64,000 nucleotides of DNA from Pseudomonadota bacterium (GTDB lineage Bacteria; Myxococcota_A; UBA9160; SZUA-336), in assembly GCA_003247575.1 (NCBI GenBank), contig QJZC01000034.1:1-64000 (forward strand), given 5' to 3'. A model generated the notes under the pieces. It saw only the letters and a list, made by a program, of their open reading frames with translations, was not told the origin of the DNA and made no database searches. Made by a program: the position numbers and the translations under genes. Numbering within the stretch: the first letter of the stretch is position 1; each line of letters starts with the position of its first letter. Shown here one piece after another: positions 50,339 through 59,568 of this stretch.

Positions 50339-51646
50339 TCAGAGGTAGGCAGAGAGCGAGGTCGCGATTCCGAGAAAGCTCATGAATCCAGCGATGTCGG
50401 TGATCGTCGTCAAGACGATCGAGGAGGACTGAGCAGGATCCAGACCGAGCGCGGTCAGCACGACCGGCACGAGCGCACCGGACAGGGCAGCGATCGCCAT
50501 CGACAGAATCATCGAGGACCCGATCACCGCGCAGAGGGCTAGTGACTCGCTCCACAGGTAAACGAACAGCATCGTGACTGCGGCGACCGCGACACCGTTG
50601 ATCGCGCCCGCGAAAACCTCCTTGATCGCGATCCGCCCCCACTGTCTCAGGCGGACCTCGCGCAGCGCCAAGCCGCGCATGGTCACCGCGAGCGCTTGCG
50701 CGCCCGTGTTGCCGGACTGGCCTGCGACGACGGGGAGCAACACGGCGAGCGCAGTGAAGCGCGCGATGGTGGACTCGAAGAAGCCGACGACCGTCGCGGC
50801 GGCGAACGCCGTCCCCAGGTTCACCAGCAGCCAAGGCAGACGCATGCGCACCGCCATCCAAGGAGGCGCCAACGCGCGCTCGTCGCGCCCCGCGCCCACC
50901 ATCGCTGCCAGATTCGAGGCCGCAGCCTCGCGGGCGGTGTTGACCAGCTGCTCCTGACGCAGGACACCGACGATGTGTCCGTCGATGTCTACTACCGGAA
51001 CACTCGATCCGACCGCGGTCGAGAGTACCTCGAGCACCTCGGTCTTCGAAGCCATCGCCTGCACCACAGCAGTCGGCACGTGGCCGAGCTCCGCGAGCGG
51101 GGTACGCGGCTGAGCGAGCACGATGTCCACGAGCCGGACCACTGCCGAAAGCTTCCCTTCCTCGTCCACGAGGAATACGTCCTGGATGCGACGTGAGCGG
51201 AAGGTGCGCAGGCGGCGTACGACCTCGCGCACCGTCGTCTCGGGCCTGAAGGTCGTCACGCGCGGGTCCATCATGTACCCCGCGGTGTCCGCAGGATACG
51301 TCACCAGTAGCCGGAGCTCGTTGGCGCTCACAGGCTCCATCGACGCCAGCAGAAGGTCGCGCTTCTCGGGATCGAGACGCGCCAGCAGGTTGGCGGCGCG
51401 ATTCGGCGAGAGACCTCCGACCCAACGCACCGAGACCTCGTGCGGGGCATCGCTCAGCAGACGAGCAGCGCGATCCGGCGTCAGACGAGACAGGACCTCG
51501 ACGACGCGAGCAAGGCTCTGGCGACTCAGTAGCTCTACGGCGTCCGAGACCTGCGCTCGCTCTACGAGCTGCGAGACCTCACCAGGATGCTGATCCAAGG
51601 CGACTCGAACGAGCCGCCCTACCGCGGCCTGCGGTGTCTGCGCCAT
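50339..51646 (-). CDS. mgtE: Magnesium transporter MgtE
   Basis: Mg2+ channel/transporter of 435 aa. Order: MgtE N-terminal helical domain (about 20-120, with LSDAPHEVSVRWVGGLSP), a CBS pair (about 130-245, starting YPADTAGYMMD), and five membrane helices from RLPWLLVNLGTAFAAATVV. The pore signature VLLPVVAGQSGNTGAQAL is present, with the C-terminal LTTITDIAGFMSFLG. Known MgtE closes when Mg2+ binds the N and CBS domains. The gene follows a soluble paralogue by 10 nt. Confidence 0.95.
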   Translation of the reverse strand: MAQTPQAAVGRLVRVALDQHPGEVSQLVERAQVSDAVELLSRQSLARVVEVLSRLTPDRAARLLSDAPHEVSVRWVGGLSPNRAANLLARLDPEKRDLLLASMEPVSANELRLLVTYPADTAGYMMDPRVTTFRPETTVREVVRRLRTFRSRRIQDVFLVDEEGKLSAVVRLVDIVLAQPRTPLAELGHVPTAVVQAMASKTEVLEVLSTAVGSSVPVVDIDGHIVGVLRQEQLVNTAREAAASNLAAMVGAGRDERALAPPWMAVRMRLPWLLVNLGTAFAAATVVGFFESTIARFTALAVLLPVVAGQSGNTGAQALAVTMRGLALREVRLRQWGRIAIKEVFAGAINGVAVAAVTMLFVYLWSESLALCAVIGSSMILSMAIAALSGALVPVVLTALGLDPAQSSSIVLTTITDIAGFMSFLGIATSLSAYL

Positions 51647-51655
51647 CGCACCTCC

Positions 51656-52468
51656 TCAACGATTCTCGGGGCCCGAGAACAAATCGAGAATTCCGGACAG
51701 CCCTACCGAGAAGACTTCACCCAGAGCCTGCGAAGTCTGTGCACCGTTATCGGACCTGGCTGCCAGCTCGTCCTGCAAGCGGCGTAGGCGCACGTAGCGA
51801 ATCGCGCCCATGTAGCACCCCGCATCATCGACGACGGGAAGCGCGTGCACCTTGCGCCATCCCGGATGCGAGACGATCGCACTCGTATCCGCATCCGCGC
51901 GCAGATGCATGACGTTGCGGGATGCGATCCGCCCGATCTGCTGATCCGGCAGGGCCAGCAGGAGCTCGCGCAGATTCAGCACGCCCACGAGACGATCCGT
52001 CCGATCGACCACGTACAGGTTGTAGCGCGCATGGCCCGCGCTGGTGCGCACGCGCTCGACGGCCTCGCGTATGCTCAACTCTTCGGCCAGAGCCAGCACC
52101 TGGGGATCGAGTAGGGCTCCCGCCGTATGCTCTGGATAACCGAGCGACGGGCGCAGCATTTGGCTCTTGGACGCTGGCAGCTGCTGTAGAACGTCGTCGA
52201 TCGGTGTCGTCAGACGACGCAGGTACCGCAGCGCAACCTCGACCGGCAGCAGGTCGATCACCAGTGCCGACTGCTTGGAATCGAACTGAGACAAGATGGC
52301 CGCAGCCGGCACCGCAGTCACGTACTCGAGCACGCGAGCGGCGGTCTGCAGGGGAACACACAGGAGCACAGCAGCAGCTTCACGCGGGTCGATGCGCTCC
52401 AGGATCGGTGCGGCCCCCTCTGGATGACGCTCGAGAAAGTCGCGTGCCACGTCGAGCGACAGAGTCAC
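51656..52468 (-). CDS. Soluble MgtE_N-CBS protein
   Basis: A 270-aa cytoplasmic protein with the first two modules of MgtE only: helical MgtE_N (about 10-110, FLERHPEGAAPILERIDPRE, RYLRRLTTPIDDVLQQLP) and a CBS pair (about 115-240, starting YPEHTAGALLD, with YNLYVVDRTDRLVGVLN). There are no membrane helices. It is encoded 10 nt before mgtE, so it probably assembles with MgtE as an added regulatory subunit. Not a truncated pseudogene: the frame is intact and it has its own start. The last 30 residues are outside the CBS fold. Confidence 0.88.
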   Translation of the reverse strand: MTLSLDVARDFLERHPEGAAPILERIDPREAAAVLLCVPLQTAARVLEYVTAVPAAAILSQFDSKQSALVIDLLPVEVALRYLRRLTTPIDDVLQQLPASKSQMLRPSLGYPEHTAGALLDPQVLALAEELSIREAVERVRTSAGHARYNLYVVDRTDRLVGVLNLRELLLALPDQQIGRIASRNVMHLRADADTSAIVSHPGWRKVHALPVVDDAGCYMGAIRYVRLRRLQDELAARSDNGAQTSQALGEVFSVGLSGILDLFSGPENR

Positions 52469-52605
52469 CCCGCGATTACCTCTCTGTGCACTACGGAGCC
52501 ATCGCCTCCCGCATGTAGGCTATCATATCCACGGTCGAGCCAACGATGAAGCCGATCGCACACGATCCATGCGATCCACACGATCGGCTCGAGAGAGTAG
52601 TGGTG

Positions 52606-53436
52606 ATGCAGTACGCACCAAGCTTCGAGTCGATTCGCGAGCTACTGACCAGCGCGCTCGAGCGCATCGCGTCCGCCAGCCTGCTCTATGCTCCACGCCT
52701 GCTGGCAGGACTGGCCCTGTTCCTGCTCGGATGGGGAATTGCCCGCGCCACCGCCGCGTTCGTCGGACTCGTGCTGCGCCGGATCGGCTTCGATCGCCTG
52801 TGCGCGCAGATGCGGGTGTCCCAGGCGCTCAACCGCATCGGACTCACGCGCCCGCCCAGTCGCCTGAGTCAGCGCGCACTGTTCTGGGCCATCTGGTTCG
52901 TGTTCGCCATCGCCGCGCTGGATGCGCTCGAGCTATCCGACCTACCGCTCACCCTACAGAAGGTCTTCGCGTATCTGCCCAGCGTGCTGGCTGCGGCTTT
53001 CATCCTGGGTGTGGGTATTCTCAGTGGTCGCTTCGCTCGCAACCTGTTGGCGTCGGCAGCTCGCATCGGAGCGCTCGAACACGGCCAACGGCTCGGAGCG
53101 ATCGCGGAACGACTCGTGATCGGTCTGTTCCTGATCGTGGCGGCCCAGCAGCTGGGACTCAAGACCGATCTGATCGTTGCGGTCGTCGCCACTACGGTCG
53201 GCACCCTGGCACTCGCATTCTCGATCGCTTTCGCCCTCGGCGCGAGCCCTGTAATCCGTCACATCCTGGCCGGCCACTTCCTACGCAAGAGCCTGACGGT
53301 CGGCGGATCGATCACGATCCAGGGCCGTCGCGGGCAGATCGAACGCGTCGGTCCGATCGACACCCTGCTACGCACGGACGACGAGATGTGGTCGATTCCG
53401 AACGCACGCCTGATCGACGAGGTGCTGATCCGCTAG
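52606..53436 (+). CDS. Mechanosensitive ion channel (MscS-like), short form
   Basis: A 276-aa membrane protein. It has the TM-helix repeats of small MscS-like proteins: LYAPRLLAGLALFLLGWGIAR and VFAYLPSVLAAAFILGVGIL, further helices, then a Gly/Ala pore-like helix (TVGTLALAFSIAFALGASPVI) and a short beta domain, RRGQIERVGPIDTLLRTDDEMWSIPN. The large C-terminal vestibule of E. coli MscS is missing. Possible starts are ATG 52606 (GAGAG upstream) and ATG 52546; I prefer the first, without certainty. Divergent from the mgtE pair. Confidence 0.78.
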   Translation: MQYAPSFESIRELLTSALERIASASLLYAPRLLAGLALFLLGWGIARATAAFVGLVLRRIGFDRLCAQMRVSQALNRIGLTRPPSRLSQRALFWAIWFVFAIAALDALELSDLPLTLQKVFAYLPSVLAAAFILGVGILSGRFARNLLASAARIGALEHGQRLGAIAERLVIGLFLIVAAQQLGLKTDLIVAVVATTVGTLALAFSIAFALGASPVIRHILAGHFLRKSLTVGGSITIQGRRGQIERVGPIDTLLRTDDEMWSIPNARLIDEVLIR

Positions 53437-53475
53437 CTGCGAACCGACACCAAGCCGGCGGGCTCAGCGACGGGC

Positions 53476-54174
53476 TCAGCTCTCCGCGGAACGTCGAAAG
53501 ACGGCGTTGCGAAACGGGGGATACAGAAAGGGCAGGAAGGCGAGCGCCAGGACCAGCAGAGTCGCCCCCCAAAACCGCAAGGAGCCGAGTTCCAGCAGCG
53601 CAGCTCCGAAGAAGGACAGCACGAAGGCGCGCACCAAGGCCCCGGCCCCCGTGGCCAATAGAAAGGTCATCCAGGGCAGCGACGACATTCCCGCTGCCGA
53701 GTGAGCGGCCGTCAACGGTCCCGTAGGGTGCGCCGTGATCACCGCCAGCAGGGTCGGTGCCGCTGTCCGCACCAGATCCGAGCCCGCGAGCCAGCCGCGA
53801 CGAGCCTCAGTTCGAGTGGCACCTGTCCCTTCCGGGAATGACGTCCTCTGCTTCCTGCTCCGAGCCAGTCCGCGACCCAGAGCGAAGCAGAGGGCTCCGG
53901 ACGCCAACACGCCGCATCCTCCGAGAGCGGTCCCTCCGACGACGCCGAAGAGCGCGCCGCCCGCGGGCAGAATGACCGCGGACGGGAGTGCCAAGAACTG
54001 TCGAAAAGCGAGCAGCAGCACGTAGACCAGAGGTGCCAGCCAGCCCAGAGCGATCACCCGCTCTCGGATAGAGTCGGGCGAGAGATCCAGACCGAGCACC
54101 GCTCGCATCTCCACGCCCACCAGGATGAGGAGCGCGATCACGCCTACGAGCAACGCGAGCCGACGCAGATCCAT
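53476..54174 (-). CDS. TVP38/TMEM64 (DedA-related) membrane protein
   Basis: A 232-aa protein with about five helices and the VTT/SNARE-associated core: LAPLVYVLLLAFRQFLALPSAVILPAGGALFG (F-x-x-P-x-x-x-x-x-x-G-x-x-F pattern) and a later TAAHSAAGMSSLPWMTFLLATGAGALVR. Known relatives are lipid scramblase-like or transport proteins. Cytoplasmic membrane. The loop between the halves (about 105-125) is Arg-rich. Last gene of a minus-strand run. Confidence 0.8.
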   Translation of the reverse strand: MDLRRLALLVGVIALLILVGVEMRAVLGLDLSPDSIRERVIALGWLAPLVYVLLLAFRQFLALPSAVILPAGGALFGVVGGTALGGCGVLASGALCFALGRGLARSRKQRTSFPEGTGATRTEARRGWLAGSDLVRTAAPTLLAVITAHPTGPLTAAHSAAGMSSLPWMTFLLATGAGALVRAFVLSFFGAALLELGSLRFWGATLLVLALAFLPFLYPPFRNAVFRRSAES

Positions 54175-54253
54175 CCGAGCAGTCTAACCCGATCCTCGAT
54201 GTCTCCGCTCGTTGCTGCGACCTGCGAACCTCGGCCGGGACGCCCCACACGCG

Positions 54254-55015
54254 TCACCCCCATGCGCTCGCGAGCAGTCGTACGGAGAGCAGCAACGACA
54301 TCAGAACGAGCAAGGCCCGCACGAGGGGAGCCCCGTGGCGCAGGACCAGATGCGCTCCCAGCCAGGCGCCGGCAACCTGGGCAGCAGCCATCGGGAGACC
54401 AATCGCCCAGACGACCTTGCCCGAGAGCGCGAAGAACAGGAGCGACGCCAGGTTGCTGGCAAAGTTCAACACCTTCGTCCCGCCGGTGGCCCGCCGCAGG
54501 TCGTACCCGAGCAGCAAGACGAACGCCAGCGCAAAGAAGCTGCCCGTCCCAGGACCGAAGAAGCCGTCGTAGAAGCCGATCCCCGTACCCAGCGCCCAGC
54601 CGAACGCCGCGTGGCTCATGCGGCTACGCGCCCGCACCGCGCCGACTCGGGGGAAGGCGAGCAGGTAGACGGCGACTCCGATCAACATGGCGGGAACGAT
54701 CCGAGCGAGTCGATCCGAACCCATGAACTGGACGGACACGGCTCCCATGGACGCACCGACGAACGTGGCGAGGATCGCCGTGCGCAGCGAACGCAGATCC
54801 ACGGTGTCCGAGCGAACGAATCGATACGAGGACGTCAGGGTGCCGAACACACCCTGCAGCTTGTTCGTCGCGAGCGCCTGGATCGGCGCCACTCCTGCCC
54901 AGAGCAACATGGGCAAAACGATCAAGCCGCCGCCCCCCGCGATCGCATCCACCACCCCGGCAACCGCCGCGGTCCCCATCAGGAGCAGCAAGACGTCGTA
55001 GGAGAGGGATTCCAT
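54254..55015 (-). CDS. TauE/SafE family sulfite-exporter-like permease
   Basis: A 253-aa permease with about eight helices and the family repeats: VAGVVDAIAGGGGLIVLPMLL with ALATNKLQGVFGT, and the second-half match GIGFYDGFFGPGTGSFFALAFV with GGTKVLNFASNLASLL. Members move sulfite, sulfoacetate or other organosulfur anions; the substrate here is not readable. I start at ATG 55015; a GTG 7 codons upstream is possible. Confidence 0.9.
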   Translation of the reverse strand: MESLSYDVLLLLMGTAAVAGVVDAIAGGGGLIVLPMLLWAGVAPIQALATNKLQGVFGTLTSSYRFVRSDTVDLRSLRTAILATFVGASMGAVSVQFMGSDRLARIVPAMLIGVAVYLLAFPRVGAVRARSRMSHAAFGWALGTGIGFYDGFFGPGTGSFFALAFVLLLGYDLRRATGGTKVLNFASNLASLLFFALSGKVVWAIGLPMAAAQVAGAWLGAHLVLRHGAPLVRALLVLMSLLLSVRLLASAWG

Positions 55016-55105
55016 ACAGGCAACCGGCTGGCGCACGAGTCTAGCGCGCGCGGATCGCTCCGGGTGGAGAAGAGCAGGGCTTCACCTGCGTCGCGACCGA
55101 CCGAG

Positions 55106-55867
55106 TCATGCTCCGAACACGGGACCACCGTAGGTGTAACGAATGCGAATCAGGTCCAGCGCCGCACGGGCGAAGTCTCCGATGCGCAGCTTGGAGCCTG
55201 GCTTGTCGGTCCACTCGGTCAACGGAAGCTCGTAGATCAGCTCCGCTGGCGGCCGGGCGCGCCCCAACCGGTGCAGCCGAACCAGCCGAGCCAGAATCTC
55301 GACGTCGAACAGCCAGCGAGAAAGAAAGGGGCCCGCGAAGAGCTCTCGCGTGAGCGCACTCGCGCGGAACAACTTGGCACCGCACTGCGAGTCGTAGATT
55401 GCAAGCCGAAGGCTGGCGGCGACCAGGGTCGCGGCGACTCGGCCCAAGTAGTGACGGACTCGCCGCCGCTCGATCACTCTCCCGAGCAGCTTCACGCGCG
55501 CGCCGAACACCATCTCGAGCGTCGCGTCCGCCTCGAGAACCCCGGCGAACTCCGGGATCGCGGTCAACGGAGTGGCCAGATCGGCATCCCAGTACCCCAC
55601 GTACTCGAACTGGGCCGCCAGGGCCGCATTCACACCGGTCCAGACAGCCGCCGCCTTGCCCCCGTTCCGAGCGAGACCGATCACGTCGACCCGATCCGGG
55701 ACGTTCCGCTCGATCTCGTGCAGAATCGAGCGGGTCGCATCCGTGCTGCCATCGTCGACGAAGATGAAGCTCACCTCGGGCTCGAGTTCGAGGAAGCGCA
55801 CGAAGCTCTTCACGTCGAGCCGGTCTACCTCGTTGAAGCAGGGAACAGCCAAACAGAGCCGCGTCAT
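55106..55867 (-). CDS. Family 2 glycosyltransferase (dolichyl-phosphate glucosyltransferase-like)
   Basis: A 253-aa GT-A glycosyltransferase. LAVPCFNEVDRL opens the fold; FVDDGSTDATRSIL and the acidic YWDADLATPL (nucleotide-sugar/metal site) follow, then FGARVKLLGR and DSQCGAKLFRAS, which is the ALG5/DPG-synthase-like pattern. Probably transfers a sugar from a nucleotide donor to a polyprenyl phosphate at the inner membrane, or to another acceptor. It has no C-terminal membrane helices. It sits 31 nt after the DUF2905 gene. Confidence 0.85.
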   Translation of the reverse strand: MTRLCLAVPCFNEVDRLDVKSFVRFLELEPEVSFIFVDDGSTDATRSILHEIERNVPDRVDVIGLARNGGKAAAVWTGVNAALAAQFEYVGYWDADLATPLTAIPEFAGVLEADATLEMVFGARVKLLGRVIERRRVRHYLGRVAATLVAASLRLAIYDSQCGAKLFRASALTRELFAGPFLSRWLFDVEILARLVRLHRLGRARPPAELIYELPLTEWTDKPGSKLRIGDFARAALDLIRIRYTYGGPVFGA

Positions 55868-55898
55868 GGCTTGCCGCTCTCACCAGCCAGTTCGGAGC

Positions 55899-56114
55899 TC
55901 ACCGGAAGCGCGAAGCAAGCCACAGGACGATCGACAAAGCGATGCTCACGAGTGCGCAGGTCGCGATCGGCACGTAGAGGCGGAAGCCAGGGCGCTCGAC
56001 GCGGAAATCTCCCGGGAGCCTGCCTAGCGGCAAGCTCCCCCCGAAGTGGAAGGCCAGACCCAGCGCGATCAGGACCGCGCCGAGCAAGATCAGTGCACGC
56101 GGCAGTGGTTCCAT
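55899..56114 (-). CDS. DUF2905 small membrane protein
   Basis: A 71-aa two-helix protein with the DUF2905 layout: LILLGAVLIALGLAFHF, then LPLGRLPGDFRV, then a second helix (ATCALVSIALSIVLWLASRF). Conserved and widespread, function unknown. It is encoded between the AIM24-like and glycosyltransferase genes. Confidence 0.9.
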   Translation of the reverse strand: MEPLPRALILLGAVLIALGLAFHFGGSLPLGRLPGDFRVERPGFRLYVPIATCALVSIALSIVLWLASRFR

Positions 56115-56160
56115 GCGAGCTCCAAAGGTTCGACGCGCGCGGAGCGCTGAGCGACACGGA

Positions 56161-56946
56161 TCAGCGCTCGAAGATGTCGCTCAAGCCGCCGAGCACGGAA
56201 CCCTCGCCCCGGTCGCTGCCGCCGACGGACGGAGCATTGGCAAGGATCCGGTCGGCGAGCCGCGAGAATGGAAGGCTCTGGAGCCACACCGTACCCGTGC
56301 CTCTGAGCGTCGCCAGAAAGATCCCCTCACCTCCGAAGAGCATCGACTTCAGATTGCCGGCGCGCTCGATCGAGTAGTCGATGCCCGAGGTGAAGGCGAC
56401 GAGGCAACCGGTGTCCACGCGCAGTCGGGAGTTGCGCAGCTCACGCCGCACGACCGTGCCCCCAGCGTGCACGAAGGCGAGCCCATCGCCGCGCAGCCGC
56501 TGCAGGATGAACCCTTCACCACCGAAGATGCCGGCACCGAAGCGTTGCGTGAACGCGATTCCCACCTCGGTTCCGAGCGCAGCGCAGAGAAAGGCGTCCT
56601 TCTCGCACAGGATCTCCTCGCCGAGCTGGGAGAGATCCAGCGCGAGGATCTTGCCCGGATAGGGCGCGGCGAAAGCGACTCGGCTCTTGCCGGACCCATG
56701 GTTGGTGAAGTGCGTCACGAAGATGGATTCGCCCGTGATGGCGCGCTTGCCTACGGCGAGGAGCTTGCCGAAGAAGCCCTGCGACGGCGCCGAACCATCG
56801 CCCATCTTCGCTTCGAACTCGATTCCGTCCTCCATGTAGTTCATGGCGCCGGCTTCCGCGATCACGGTCTCGCCGGGATCCAGCTCGACCTCGACCAGCT
56901 GCAGGTCGTCCCCCAGAATCTCGTAGTCCACCTCGTGGCAACGCAT
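56161..56946 (-). CDS. TIGR00266/AIM24 family protein
   Basis: A 261-aa beta-rich protein of the AIM24/TIGR00266 family. Matches: [19 protein letters not shown] at the start, [35 protein letters not shown], then the repeat [22 protein letters not shown] and [18 protein letters not shown]. The bacterial role is unknown; the fold is a beta-prism-like trimer. No signal peptide. ATG at 56946 follows GAGGAG; the ORF-track start is 57 codons upstream. Confidence 0.9.
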   Translation of the reverse strand: MRCHEVDYEILGDDLQLVEVELDPGETVIAEAGAMNYMEDGIEFEAKMGDGSAPSQGFFGKLLAVGKRAITGESIFVTHFTNHGSGKSRVAFAAPYPGKILALDLSQLGEEILCEKDAFLCAALGTEVGIAFTQRFGAGIFGGEGFILQRLRGDGLAFVHAGGTVVRRELRNSRLRVDTGCLVAFTSGIDYSIERAGNLKSMLFGGEGIFLATLRGTGTVWLQSLPFSRLADRILANAPSVGGSDRGEGSVLGGLSDIFER

Positions 56947-57082
56947 GAACTTCTCCTCAGGCTGCTCGAGCGGTTCGACCGGGGATTGGCTCCAGCGCCT
57001 CGTCCCCCCTCTCCATCCAAGAACCCGCGCTAGACCCCGGGCTCGGACCCGAGCGCCGGCGGGCGCTCGGATCCCCGCTGCT

Positions 57083-57781
57083 CTAGGGGACGTAGCCGAG
57101 GATGGGCTCGACAGCAAATCGATTGGCGATGCACTCGTTCTTGTCGGTGGTGATCAGGTGGTTCTGATTCTTTGGGTAATAACAGCGATACAGAGGGCGC
57201 CGCGCCGCGTCGCTCTCGCGGTCCTGAGCGAATCCCAGCAATCCCTCGCTACGCTGCCCCTCACAGTTCGCATCACGCGATAGAAAGCGGTCGTTCTGCG
57301 AGGGCACCACGCACGCATAGAGCGCCACGCGGTCGCGCCCCTCGCGCGTGAAGAGCGAGAACTTGGGTCCCTCCTGGACGCGGTAGCCGAGCTCCGGTCC
57401 CTCGTTCGGGTCGTCCGACACCATGTGCTGGCGACCGTTGAAGAATCGAAAGATCTGGACGAGCTCTCCACGCCGGCGGCGTCCCTCTCGCTCGCGACGC
57501 TCGAAGCGATCTTCGTAGCGGTCTCGATCGGAGCGATCCCGATCCCGCCCGCCCCCGAAGCGGCGCCGGCGATCGTCGTTCACCACCACCTTCACCTGGT
57601 CTACCCGCACCCTGGACAGGTCGAGGCCCTCGCAGCGCCGCAGGATCTCTCGGCGCAGGTCCACGCGCAGCTCACCGTTCACGACGTCCACCTGGCTGCG
57701 ATCGAGCTCGATCACGCATTCGGCATGGGCTGAACCGATAGAGCCAAGGCACAAAAGCAGCGAAAGTACAGTAGTTCGCAT
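57083..57781 (-). CDS. Secreted DUF5648-like protein
   Basis: A 232-aa exported protein. Signal peptide: [17 protein letters not shown] Cys-containing region (residues 20-60) is followed by a run of Arg/Asp ([19 protein letters not shown]), likely disordered, then a C-terminal domain with repeats: [56 protein letters not shown], typical of DUF5648 (found near secreted hydrolases and adhesins). Role unknown. I use ATG 57781, where AAGGA sits upstream inside an earlier ATG-started extension. Confidence 0.75.
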   Translation of the reverse strand: MRTTVLSLLLCLGSIGSAHAECVIELDRSQVDVVNGELRVDLRREILRRCEGLDLSRVRVDQVKVVVNDDRRRRFGGGRDRDRSDRDRYEDRFERREREGRRRRGELVQIFRFFNGRQHMVSDDPNEGPELGYRVQEGPKFSLFTREGRDRVALYACVVPSQNDRFLSRDANCEGQRSEGLLGFAQDRESDAARRPLYRCYYPKNQNHLITTDKNECIANRFAVEPILGYVP

Positions 57782-57858
57782 CGGTCGATCCTTCATTCGA
57801 TGATAAGACTCGGGCGAGATCCCCACCCATGGCGCCGGGAGCACGGTCTGGCCAAAAG

Positions 57859-57890
57859 CATAGCCGTCCCATCCCATAGCCGTCCCATCC
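57859..57890. repeat. 16-bp tandem duplication
   Basis: CATAGCCGTCCCATCC occurs twice in tandem, in the gap between the DUF188 and DUF5648-like genes, about 80 bp upstream of the latter. No symmetry; probably slippage. Confidence 0.9.
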
Positions 57891-57985
57891 TGTGGTTAGG
57901 AATCCCCGCTTGGGTATCCGACTCCAGCTATCCAACTCGCCAGACCCCGAACGATCTTACTCGGGCCATAGGAAAGGTTTTCCTC

Positions 57986-58465
57986 CTAGCGCGGGCGCAG
58001 CAGGAGGTCGAGCTGCGCGCGGAACTTCGACCGATCCCGATCCGAGAACGGACGCGGGGCACTGGCGGCGATCCCGACCTCGCGCAGGGAGGCGTTCAGG
58101 TCGCGACTTGCGAGGGCGTCGCCGATCGAATCCAAGGTAAACTCCCTTCCCTGCGGCCCGAGAACGCGCGCACCCAGCTCCAGGCAGCGAGCCGCAAGAG
58201 GGATGTCGCCGGTGATGACCACGTCTCCGGATGCGACATTCTCGACGATCCAGTCGTCGGCAGCGTCCGGCTCCTTTCCAACGACGATCAGCTCGACCGA
58301 GAACGGCGGCGGCACGTACAGGGGTGCATTGGCGACGAGCACGAGACGACGCTCGTGACGACCCGCGACGATGTAGGCTTCCTCTTTGACCGGGCACGCA
58401 TCTGCGTCTACGTAGACGACGATTCGTTCTCTCCTCGCGCAGGGGCGGCGCGAAATGCCGCTCAT
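57986..58465 (-). CDS. YaiI/YqxD family (DUF188) protein
   Basis: A 159-aa PIN-like-fold protein. Family marks: VYVDADACPVKEEAYIVA, ADDWIVENVASGDVVITGDIPLA, the block GARVLGPQGREFT, and FSDRDRSKFRAQLDLLLRP at the end. Acidic residues (D in VDADA, TGDIPLA) fit a nuclease-like site, but activity is unproven in the family. The protein starts a few residues earlier than usual because no start codon lies next to the VDADACP segment. Confidence 0.9.
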   Translation of the reverse strand: MSGISRRPCARRERIVVYVDADACPVKEEAYIVAGRHERRLVLVANAPLYVPPPFSVELIVVGKEPDAADDWIVENVASGDVVITGDIPLAARCLELGARVLGPQGREFTLDSIGDALASRDLNASLREVGIAASAPRPFSDRDRSKFRAQLDLLLRPR

Positions 58466-58480
58466 CTCAGACGCACGACA

Positions 58481-59290
58481 CTATCGCTCGCTGGCTGGGG
58501 CCTCCGCTACCGCGCCATGCACCAGCCGCTCGAGCAGCTCGAGTCCATCGCCTAGGCACGCCGGGCCAGGCTGTAGAATGAGGGCGGGATCGAGCTCGTA
58601 GACGGCGCCGCGGGTGACGGCAGGCAGGTCAGCGAATCCCGGGCGGGCCTCGAAGCGTGCACGGTCGAAGGGCTTCCCGCACCAGCTCGCGAGCACGATC
58701 TCCGGTCGTCTCGCGACGACTCGAGCGGGAGTCACGACCCGCCCGGTCGCCGACGCCTGCTGCGAGAGATCAGAGAAGACGTCGTCCCCTCCCACGATGC
58801 CAATGAGCTCGCTGACCCAGCGGATTCCGCTGATCATCGGATCGTCCCACTCCTCGAAGTACACGCGCGGACGCCGCGGCAAGAGCTCCGCGCGGCGCCG
58901 CGCTCCTGCGATCCGCTGCTCGAAGCCCAGGACCAACTCGTTCGCTCGCTCCTCGCGCCCCACCAAGCGCCCGATGATCCGTATGACTCCGAAGATCTCC
59001 GCGACGCTGCGCTGATTGAAGATGAGAACCTGCAGCCCCTTTCGAATCAGCTCGGCTGCCAGTTTGGATTGGATATCCGAAAAGCCGATCACCAGATCCG
59101 GCTCGAGGGCGCAGATCTTGCGCACGCTCCCATCGACGAACGCACTCACGACCGGCTTCTCTTTGCGGGCCTGCGGAGGTCGCACGGTATAGGCGCTGAT
59201 TCCAACGATCCGCTCTGCTTCCCCGAGAAGGTACAGAATCTCGGTAGGCTCCTCGGTGAGACATACGATGCGTCCTACGGGATCATCCAT
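58481..59290 (-). CDS. Cobalamin-type ABC substrate-binding protein (BtuF-like)
   Basis: A 269-aa protein of the helical-backbone metal/B12-binding fold: GRIVCLTEEPTEILYLLGEAERIVGIS, ALEPDLVIGFSDIQSKLAAELIRKG, WVSELIGIVGGDDVFSD, ARRPEIVLASWCG. ATG at 59290 has GGGGAG upstream and starts the domain at once; no signal peptide is visible, unlike classical BtuF. No permease or ATPase genes adjoin. It may be a cytoplasmic cobalamin-binding homologue or an exported protein with a start I cannot see. Confidence 0.8.
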   Translation of the reverse strand: MDDPVGRIVCLTEEPTEILYLLGEAERIVGISAYTVRPPQARKEKPVVSAFVDGSVRKICALEPDLVIGFSDIQSKLAAELIRKGLQVLIFNQRSVAEIFGVIRIIGRLVGREERANELVLGFEQRIAGARRRAELLPRRPRVYFEEWDDPMISGIRWVSELIGIVGGDDVFSDLSQQASATGRVVTPARVVARRPEIVLASWCGKPFDRARFEARPGFADLPAVTRGAVYELDPALILQPGPACLGDGLELLERLVHGAVAEAPASER

Positions 59291-59568
59291 TTTCACTAGC
59301 TCCCCCTCGAACAGTTCTTCGTCGGACACTTCTTCGCATTCAAAGCGAGCCAAAAGGGCTGGCACAATCCATCAAACATGAAAGTTTCAGGACCAGTGAT
59401 GCCATTCACACGCTAACCTCCGGCGCTCTCGTAACTTCGAGATGGGAGATACGAGTGACCTCGCCAGCCCAGACACGTTCACGCGCTGATCCACCTGAAC
59501 ACTCGCGGATCCGGCCGAACCCTGGCGAGACGCAGCACTGGCAAGACGCATTTGCATGGGGAGTCATT

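Noticed and set aside
54212-56377. 721-aa plus-strand ORF
   Set aside because: Antisense to TauE/SafE, glycosyltransferase and DUF2905 genes that have clear family motifs; composition is Arg/Glu/Gln-rich without domains. Long antisense ORFs are expected in GC-rich coding DNA.
57951-57990. Hairpin AGGAAA-ACC-TTTCCT after the DUF188 stop as terminator
   Set aside because: Only 6 A/T-rich pairs and no T-tract; too weak to call.
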